A stretch of DNA of 64,000 nt from NCBI GenBank assembly GCA_013339895.1, contig JABACO010000014.1:3998950-4062949 (forward strand), given 5' to 3'. Below, in pieces: positions 55,721 to 64,000 of this stretch. This DNA is from Ephydatia muelleri (lineage: Eukaryota > Porifera > Demospongiae > Spongillida > Spongillidae). The notes below the pieces were generated by a model. It did no database searches. It was not told where the DNA came from and was given only the letters and a program-made list of their open reading frames with translations. The stretch's first letter is position 1; every line of letters starts with the position of its first letter. Position numbers and translations under genes: made by a program.

Positions 55721-58180
55721 GTATATCTAGGCCTAAAGTTCAACTATAGACAAACATATTTAACTACATTATATCTAAACCAGCACACGTTATTGTATAG
55801 GTATTACTAATGTTTTCTTTATCAATTGAGACACTCAACAAATCAGCTAACTAAATTTAGTTGCAAATAGGAGTAATATCCACCTAGTGCATGTTGTTGC
55901 CAAAATTGAGACATCTTTGCATGTATAACACATCAGTACAATGGTCAAAACGACAAAAAGGAGAAGTACAAGAAAAAAAATTCTAAATACAAACTACACA
56001 TCGATAATACTAAATGCCAAGTTTGTTCACAGATCACAGACTAGACGGAAGTTTCCACACCTGCAGGGGTGGCTGCTGCTATGTTCAGTGTGTTGGGGTG
56101 AGCATGACGCGACGAGCGAGGTGTAGAGTGAAGGGACAGGGATCCACTACGCATGGCAGGTGACACTCCAGAGCGGAATGCATTTATCACCTGAATCTAA
56201 AAAGGGGGGAAAAAAATATACATGTAGAGGCAAGCAAAATAGACATGTACCAACAGATATGCACAGTTGGATTGTTGATGACCATATCGAACACAAGCCT
56301 CCATTCATTATTTATATTGACTTTAAAAACAGAGCACCATTCCCCTGGCTCCGCCTCCACCCTCCTGAGTCCTGGCATCATGAATAATTAATGACAGGTC
56401 ATTATTGATGCCAGCTGATGACCTGCTGCAGTTGCCTAATTAGAATTTGCTATTCAAAGGTGGCTTTGTGGGTGTGGCTGACAAGGACACACAATACATG
56501 TGTACATCTTTTTCTATTTGAGAATCCGTACGCTTCTCAAGCCTACAAAAATTATTAAAGTCTTGACACGCCCTTTACACCTTGATATTGCGTATCACAT
56601 GCATCGAATTCAAGCTGTCCACAAGTGTGACAATATCTATCCTGGCTGTCTGCATACCAATCCACCAATTACGTCTGATCTCTGGATGGAATGGCTCCAG
56701 CCCACTTTGAGAAGTAAGCATCCGATATGTTGATGCAGAAATTCATCTTACAGTGGATGTGAGCACTTAAAACAGGCATGGAACCAACACATAGTAAAGC
56801 CATTGGATGACTGTGGCAGTTGATTGCTGCAGATACTATTTAGAAGTACAGCATCTCTCTAAATCAATGAGCCACATTGGTCCTCCTAGTCATATCCTGC
56901 ATTTCAGGGATCAATGGTACACCTATGGCCTCTTCACACGTGTATTTGAAAAGCTACTCCATTCACTAGAACAAAGTTACTACCAAATTTGGGTGGTTCC
57001 CGCCACTCTGTGATGATAATGGAAGGTGTTCATGTTCAGTTTCAGCCAGGACTGGCATGATGCTGGACTAATCCTGTTTGTGAGCCAAAATGAAGTGGTT
57101 CTTTGTCAATAGTTCCCTGACTATTTAAATAGTCTCTCGCAACATGCCTTGATGTGTAGCTCATTTGTGAAAGCACCTTGTGGAGTTATTTTTCAAATGT
57201 TCAACAATGCCTGCAGATGAAAACATTTCTTCGCATGGATGTTTCTGTCGTGAAATGGTCGATGCACTTGTTCTGCAAAAGATTCTCAAACATTCCTCCA
57301 GTGATTGCAGTAGCTTTGCCTGTTATTGATATGCTCATGGCATGCAATGCTTTGATGTGACAGTAACCAGTTGCAGACACAGGACTCAACGTCTGGCATA
57401 GAACGAGCACATAGCTTCTTAAAGCTCGTGAATATAAATGAAGACTCTGGGCTGTTGTTTCTATTTGAGTTGCCAATTGTAGGTGCTGCTTAGTTTGTTA
57501 ATATATTTCTACAAATGAGTAATGCTTGTCGAAACATTGACAATTTGGCTAGTTCATTTTTGTTGTTGCCGCCATGCTGCAAATGATGAACTGTTTAAAC
57601 CATTCACTAGCACGTCCTCCAAAGCAGAATATTTAAGGGATTAAGCAGCATCTTTGGACAACCGTTCTTTGCAACCGATGTAATAAAGTTTACAGTGATG
57701 TATCACATTAATTATCCAGACAATTACCTTACGCAACCAATCAATATCTAGCTGCAGCTGCCATTTAAAATTTTGGCTACTAATCTATGACACTGTGATC
57801 CTACTCCACGTGCACTGCATTCTTGATGCGAGCACCCATGAATGCTGCATGCACTGACATGCTGTTACTCTGAATGCTAAGCGATTATTATTGCGTGTAA
57901 ATAATCCTTCTTGGAGAGGGGAGGAGAACAGACGATATACATGTATGCATTCTGTGTCCAACAATGTAAGGATGCATTCAATTGTGTTGTTTACTGGCAC
58001 ATGATTTGTATGGTACATCCATGAACCAGAGAGAGTAACATTAGTGTTACCATGGAAGCATCTTCAATTAACCCCACCCACCCTAGCACCCCAACACAGC
58101 TTTTATTTAGACGGCAGTGTGTGCCACAATGAGGGGGGAGGGGGGGACGGACCATACTACAATCCCAGCATGCCATGTAC
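55721..58180. other. Repeat-like stretch, no gene assigned
   Basis: Short frames only, up to about 90 codons; none shows a domain. The missing C-terminal exons of the Ca2+ pump should lie to the left of 58181, but I could not identify them here. Confidence 0.4.
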
Positions 58181-59784
58181 CTGCGCACGCAAGCGAGTCA
58201 GATTCTTGATCCACAAAATCCGTGCTCGAGTAAGGTTTTCAAAGTCCACAAAATCCGAGTCGTCTTGTGGAGAGGTGTCTAGGGAAATGAACGGAGCAAG
58301 GGTTGTCAAGTGTGCAAGGACTTGTATCCAGTGGCATTATTGAGCTGCCAACAAAGATTAAATACAGTACAGGTACATCAATGTTACAAACCTTTCCTCT
58401 TTGGAAGTCTCTCCACAGGGATCATTGCAATGATTTGCCCGACAACCAGCTCAGAACTTCCCAGGAAGATGGACCACAGCCAGAGGTCTAGTGTCAAGCC
58501 ACTGGTCCGCACTACAATGCTACCGAACTGCACCAATATGACCTGGCACACCACCTGCCCCACCACGATGATCAGGAATGTGTAGCTGCGATGGAGCCCT
58601 TGGAAAACGTTTCTCTCACCATGGATCTTGCGAGCATTGATCTCGTTAAAGATCTGCATGAACACAAACACATTAAAGATGAGGGTGAAGTGCTCAGATA
58701 TGGCTTCAGCAGCACCAGATTCTGCACCATAGTCGATATCAAACAGTGTTGCTCCGGCATAGACCAACACAAATAGAACGATCAACTGGTATGAGATGTG
58801 TCCTATCAGGAATACCCACATGCGATGGGATATGAGGGGTTTGTTCCTCCCATAGGGTTTGCGCTTCAAAAGTTCAGGACTAGGAGATTCCGTGGCCAGA
58901 GCCAGGGAAGCAAAGGTGTCCATGATCATGTTCACCCAGAGGAGTTGGATAGCCCTGATGGGGCTGTCACCAATGGAGATGGCACTGATCAGTGCAAGCG
59001 TGACAGCAACTACGTTGACTGTAAGTTGAAACTGAAGGAATTTGGAGATGGCATCATAAATGTTGCGCCCCCACATCACAGCCTTCACAATGGAGGCAAA
59101 GTTGTCATCTGTAAGTATGATGTCACAGGCTTCCTTAGCAACATCTGTGCCAGCAATACCCTGAAAGAGGAGAGGGAAGAGGGAGGAGGGGGAGGGAGTT
59201 TAGATGGAAGACAGAGAAAATGGTTGGAGGAAAGAGATGCACATCACTGCTGTTGTCTTTATTACTTGCTCACCTCACCCTCACACATACACATACTCCT
59301 GAATTTATACGTATTATAAATCAGTAAAATTGTGTCAAACGTAGTTGTCCAGTTCACACAATGAGAAAATTAAAGATAGGCTGAAATATATGCACACGAC
59401 ATCAATGGTGCTCCTGACAACATGTATGCACTATTCTGCCGCAGCAAAGGATTGAATACTCTTTCAAATAGTGTACAAAGACAGAAAAGCTAACACCTTT
59501 AATTTCCCAAATAAACGTATTTAAAGTGCAATATGTCTCTACTGTAACATGAGTTCTTTATACACACTTTAATAAGAGACGCATCTTACCATAGCAAACC
59601 CAATGTCTGCCCTCTTCAGAGCTGGGGCATCGTTGGTACCATCTCCAGTCACAGCCACCACCTGCCTCTGAGGATGGGAGCGTGAGTTGATGATCCTGTC
59701 CACCAGAGTGTACTTGTCCTTTGGGCTGGATCTTGCCAACACCCTCAGCTTGGGCCAGATGGCATCAATCTTGCTTTGCACGAG
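58181..59784 (-). CDS. Plasma-membrane Ca2+-transporting ATPase (PMCA), 3' exons
   Basis: Minus-strand exons 59784-59590, 59160-58392 and 58278-58181 join in phase. The first carries the P-type hinge [13 protein letters not shown]. The second begins [11 protein letters not shown] and holds the C-terminal membrane block: hydrophobic segments, [19 protein letters not shown] and [11 protein letters not shown]. The third ends [14 protein letters not shown], aligning with the start of the PMCA calmodulin-binding region. If exon 2 were not spliced it would stop at 58384. The pump exports cytosolic Ca2+ using ATP. The N-terminal exons lie beyond the window, and the calmodulin-binding end was not found. 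No frame break in about 350 codons. Confidence 0.92.
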
Positions 59785-60770
59785 CTGTGGTGGGCACAGA
59801 GAACTTAGGTTATAGTGTCGCTGCATTCATATGTGCACTTAAAACACCGCATTACACATACATGTCAGTGTTGCCTTGATTTGTACATTGCATGTTCTCC
59901 TAACACAGTAACAATTTTGAACTCAGATCTTCACCAGTTGTGTTGACACACCATCGCTCTACGAAACACCCATCTACCATACATCTACCATACATCTACC
60001 GGGAATCTCGAGCAATGCGCAATAACACACATGGTTTCATGTATTCCCAAGATGGAAAAACCAAAATGATGCCAATTTGTTATGCACTATATAGAGTTCC
60101 TGCTCGATAATTGTTTTTTAATCATATGCCATTTTGACTTACATGTAACAGAGATCATATATAGAGGGATTGGAAATGAATCACGCGTGCCATAGACTCC
60201 TGTACTTGCGTACGCGTGCAATGCTCAATAGTGCGATTCATACCTCCCTATGTGTGTGGAGTGGGGTGGATTCATACCTCCCTATGTGTGTGGAGTGGGG
60301 TGGATTCATACCTCCCTATGTGTGTGGAGTGGGGTGGATTCATACCTCCCTATGTGTGTGGAGTGGGGTGGATTCTTGGAAGCAACGATAGAAAAATCTG
60401 CTTCTGTGTATCAGCCTTGGTGAGTTTGTTGTGCTAGCATATCAGCGAATGCGCAAAAATACTTGTCTTAAGTACAGATAGTTTTCTTTAGTAATGAACA
60501 AGTGCTCGTTAGGTACTTTTTTTTGCGTGTCTACGTATTTGTGGGACTACCATTCATAAAGGCAGTGGTATTTGGCTTAAACATTACAAAATGTGCTTGC
60601 ACATACTCTTCTCTATGCTATTGTGTACGCTGTATCGATTCTCGATCGCTCAAATCGCCTTACCAAGCGTAACTTTGTGGGACAACACCCTTATTAATTC
60701 GGGTGTCAGGGTGTCGGGGTGTCCTAATAATTGGGTGTCAGTGTTTGCTGTGCATGGGGTCATTTGAAGT
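59785..60770. other. PMCA intron sequence with a 34-bp repeat
   Basis: 60236-60372 holds four perfect or near-perfect 34-bp units including TTCATACCTCCCTATGTGTG. The rest shows no feature. GGGTGTC repeats near 60700 may mark the left edge of the transposase remnant. Confidence 0.7.
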
Positions 60771-60829
60771 GGATTTACGATGTCGACACATCACAAGGGG
60801 CAGGACTTCGTTTATTGCCGAAGCTAATG

Positions 60830-62430
60830 TTGGAACACATCAATCTAACTCCATTTTCAAAGATGAGGGTTGATTTAGCTGCCCAAGTAAGCAACAGTTG
60901 TGAATGCATTAATAGTAAACAATGTAACATTATATAGGTGTTGAGTGAATCTGCCCTTGTACAAGTGTGTTGAGTGAATCTGCCCTTATACAAGTGTGTG
61001 GTGATGAGGCTATGGAGACAGCACACTTTGCTGAAATGTTGGATAAGTGTTTTGATGCACTCAATGTCCATAACTACAGCGATGGAGCCACGAGCCTGAA
61101 GAGTTTTCAACTTCCTTATACATCTGGTGAAGATAATTGTTTGAAGGTAAACGTTAGAATAAGCAGCACAGTGCTCATGTCTTTGATAAAGTGTTCAGAG
61201 TCAGATTTCTGGAGGACTGGAGGCTATCTGTTATGCAGCGAACAAAGTTTACGAAAGCTGAGAAGAATAAAATGCTGAGTCATGAGACTCAATATGGTTT
61301 ACAAATGACCTGTAAGCATATGTATCCCCATGCCGTTATGTTGCTGGAAGACTTGAAGTGCATCCCTGTTTGCTTAACATACAGGTAAGTCCTGTGTTGA
61401 GTTGGTGCACTGTGTTTTTTCAGTTCCTACCAGTGGATTCATTCTTAATTTGCCAAGACCCTCTGGAGCGATTCTTTGGTGTGCAATATCGAAGAGGAGG
61501 TGTGCACGAAAACCCAAACGTCGTTGAATTCACCACAATCAATCAGGCTCTTCGTGTGGTGAATTCCTTTTGCCATGCTCCATCCCGAGGGAATTGCAGA
61601 GGTGGTGTTAGTGAGCAAGATGTATTACTTAGGCCATTGCCAAAGCGCTCTCGTTTCTCATCCAAAACTGCTGATGGAAATCAAAAGAATCGAATTGATG
61701 TTGCACTTCAGACTCCACCAGGTAACTTGAATCAATTTTAGTTCTGTGTTAACCTTACAACGGCATCCTTTTCAGAAACTATTTCCTCCAACCTGTTCAT
61801 CTGTGTTGCTATTAACTCACTGGTAGCTGCCTCTATACCTTCTTCTCCGGCTAGGTTAGCACTGAATAGAGCAAATGCATTGGTTAAGTGGATTCCCACT
61901 TCATTGCATTCAGTTGGTATCTTGCTCCTCGACAGCAAATGCTACAATTAGAGCCAAAATGTGGAGCAAGTATCATTCTCTCTGTGCATCTGCAGTGTAC
62001 CTTAGCGCATGGAAAGAATTCGTACAAAAGAGCGGTCACTTTGGATATGTCTCGTATGTTTTTGCCTGTATGTTGGACATCGATTTGTTTCTTCAGCTTA
62101 TTAAGTCAAGGTGCACCTTCACAGCCAATGATGTCAATAGTTAAATGCCTATTGATCTAACAGACGAAGAGATTCAAGCCCTTTGCTACACTACAGGTTA
62201 CATCCCTAGGTCACTTAAAAAAAAAAAGATTCTAAAGTCATCACGTCCCCCTCAACAACAAGGCCTGCTGCTGTGCCTAGATGATCTTTTAAGTGATGGA
62301 ACAGAAGAACCAACCCAACCAGCTGAATGGATCACAGCTGTGAATCGCGGTGGTTTGTTGTTTGTAAACAACATGACGTTTGAATTGCTGAACTCAATGG
62401 AGCATGAATTCGTGGCATGTTGGAGCTGAC
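60830..62430 (+). pseudogene. P-element/THAP9-type transposase remnant
   Basis: Exon-like plus-strand pieces in order: [11 protein letters not shown] (about 60858-60890), V-L-S-E-S-A then D-E-A-M-E-T-A-H-F (60937-61140), W-R-L-S-V-M-Q...S-H-E-T-Q-Y-G-L (61217-61380), C-Q-D-P-L-E-R-F-F-G then G-G-V-H-E-N-P-N-V (61425-61738), and A-E-W-I-T-A-V-N-R-G-G-L (62145-62429). The D-P-L-E-x-F-F-G...R-x-G-G...N-P-N-V block is typical of P-element and THAP9 transposases. A 29-bp tandem duplication at about 60937-60994 breaks the frame. No THAP zinc finger was seen and the element ends are not defined. It is antisense to the PMCA gene. Confidence 0.75.
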
Positions 62431-62572
62431 GGTATCAACAGTTGTGCTTATGGAACAGATGGAGAAGAATGAATATTTTGTTTTGTTAGTGCATCATCAG
62501 TGCCTCGTGGGATGAGGAATGCAGTTATGTGCTTCATCAAATTGTGGGCGACTGACTATACGAGAATATTCC

Positions 62573-63405
62573 TTATCAAGTGCCTGGATAAGGATATTCC
62601 TTATCAAGTGCCTGGATGAGGATATTCCTTATCAAGTGCCTGGATGAGGATATTCCTTATCAAGTGCCTGGATGAGGATATTCCTTATCAAGTGCCTGGA
62701 TGAGGATATTCCTTATCAAGTGCCTGGATGAGGATATTCCTTATCAAGTGCCTGGATGAGGATATTCCTTATCAAGTGCCTGGATGAGGATATTCCTTAT
62801 CAAGTGCCTGGATGAGGATATTCCTTATCAAGTGCCTGGATAAGGATATTCCTTATCAAGTGTCTGGATGAGGATATTCCTTATCAAGTGCCTGGATAAG
62901 GATATTCCTTATCAAGTGCCTGGATGAGGATATTCCTTATCAAGTGCCTGGATGAGAATATTCCTTATCAAGTGCCTGGATGAGGATATTCCTTATCAAG
63001 TGCCTGGATAAGGATATTCCTTATCAAGTGCCTGGATGAGCATATTCCTTATCAAGTGCCTGGATGAGAATATTCCTTATCAAGTGCCTGGATAAGGATA
63101 TTCCTTATCAAGTGCCTGGATGAGGATATTCCTTATCAAGTGCCTGGATGAGGATATTCCTTATCAAGTGCCTGGATGAGGATATTCCTTATCAAGTGCC
63201 TGGATGAGGATATTCCTTATCAAGTGCCTGGATGAGGATATTCCTTATCAAGTGCCTGGATGAGGATATTCCTTATCAAGTGCCTGGATGAGGATATTCC
63301 TTATCAAGTGCCTGGATGAGAATATTCCTTATCAAGTGCCTGGATAAGGATATTCCTTATCAAGTGCCTGGATGAGGATATTCCTTATCAAGTGTCTGGA
63401 TAGAG
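62573..63405 (+). repeat. 28-bp minisatellite, about 30 copies
   Basis: Unit GAGGATATTCCTTATCAAGT plus GCCTGGAT, repeated almost without length change for about 830 bp. The main variable site is GATGAGG, GATAAGG or GATGAGA. It begins directly after the transposase remnant. Confidence 0.97.
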
Positions 63406-63834
63406 AAGTACAAGGTAGCTCAGAAAAGACTGTACAGAAATCTAAGAGTCACAGAAAGGAACTTGCAAAAGACTGAGCACCCATTTTTTTTTTGTAAACT
63501 GCATTTGTTGGTAATGCGAATTGAAACTTGCACTTGCAACATGTAGCATACATACGGTACACTGTACATGTAGCATCAGGCAACATGCGCAGCTGCACCT
63601 GAAGCCTTTTATAGTCATTGGAAGCATTGTCCTGGTGTTGATTAACTCCATTTCCCTCTAAACATGCCCTCTGCGTGTAGGTTTAACATTTTTCTATTCC
63701 GTTCAGAAGCTCTGTCAGGTTAGTGGATTGCAGAGTTTGGGACAAGTGCGCCATATGCACCCATGCGCAGTTTGTCAGAGGAGCATGTACGATGTACCAA
63801 ACACACACTACACAGAAGAAATAGTCCCAAAAGG

Positions 63835-63995
63835 AAGAGTCATGTCACATGACCCTCACTCACTCATGTCACATGACCCTCACTCACTCATGTCACATGA
63901 CCATCACTCATGTCACATGACCATCACTCATGTCACATGACCATCACTCGTGTCACATGACCATCACTCATGTCATATGACCATCACTCATGCTG
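63835..63995 (+). repeat. TGTCACATGACCATCACTCA array
   Basis: Seven to eight units of 20-24 bp at the right edge of the window, including TCACATGA palindromes. The array may continue past the end. Confidence 0.93.
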
Positions 63996-64000
63996 CTCTA

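Noticed and set aside
56500..57360. Several 60-77-codon plus-strand frames as a small gene
   Set aside because: No consistent splice sites, domain or repeat pattern; could be decayed element but not supportable.
61738..61938. Minus-strand 66-codon frame with natural-looking composition
   Set aside because: No clear splice sites or family match, and it overlaps the plus-strand transposase remnant.
62573..63405. CRISPR-like array
   Set aside because: Contiguous 28-bp units without unique spacers.

Overview
This is eukaryotic, animal-type genomic DNA. The genes are split by many GT-AG introns, and mobile elements and tandem repeats fill much of the space. One 100-base run of N (18901-19000) marks a scaffold join. 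The gene set points to an early-branching animal, most likely a demosponge: usherin-like FN3/LamG exons, a TKL-type kinase with a coiled coil of repeated R-A-E-E-R-A heptads, a USP4/15-type deubiquitinase, an RSBN1-type protein, a TEX264-type protein and a plasma-membrane Ca2+ pump. The sponge assignment is an inference from the kinase architecture and general genome style; no species marker was seen.

Layout. 0.77-6.8 kb: an almost complete but frame-broken Ty3/gypsy retrotransposon on the minus strand, with short LTRs and a tRNA-Leu primer site, lying beside older gypsy fragments. 7.0-7.8 kb: a hairpin element, then a hAT-like element with a perfect 8-bp target duplication. 8.0-11.5 kb: a 20-bp tandem array, then plus-strand exons of an usherin-like adhesion protein. 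11.6-13.3 kb: a 1.65-kb fold-back element. 13.3-20.6 kb: repeat-rich DNA with further elements, a gag fragment, the scaffold gap and a non-LTR-type reverse transcriptase remnant. 20.65-23.4 kb: an orphan exon, then the coiled-coil TKL kinase (plus). 24.2-24.9 kb: nested palindromes. 25.1-36.6 kb: a 27-exon deubiquitinase gene (plus). 37.8-46.2 kb: an RSBN1/KDM9-type gene (minus), tail-to-tail with the deubiquitinase. 48.1-51.0 kb: a three-exon TEX264-type gene (plus), head-to-head with the RSBN1 type. 51.3-57.5 kb: fold-back elements, minisatellites and a second reverse transcriptase remnant. 58.2-59.8 kb: the 3' exons of a PMCA gene (minus). 60.8-62.4 kb: a P-element/THAP9-type transposase remnant (plus), apparently in a PMCA intron or upstream of it. 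62.6-64.0 kb: two minisatellites.

The host genes have no operon-like link; they are ordinary separate eukaryotic loci. Two themes stand out. First, several genes with well-kept protein cores are broken only by one-base frame changes, which suggests local assembly indels more than gene decay. Second, several unrelated non-autonomous DNA elements can be delimited by their terminal repeats and target duplications. One gene also shows a tandem duplication of an exon end together with its splice donor.
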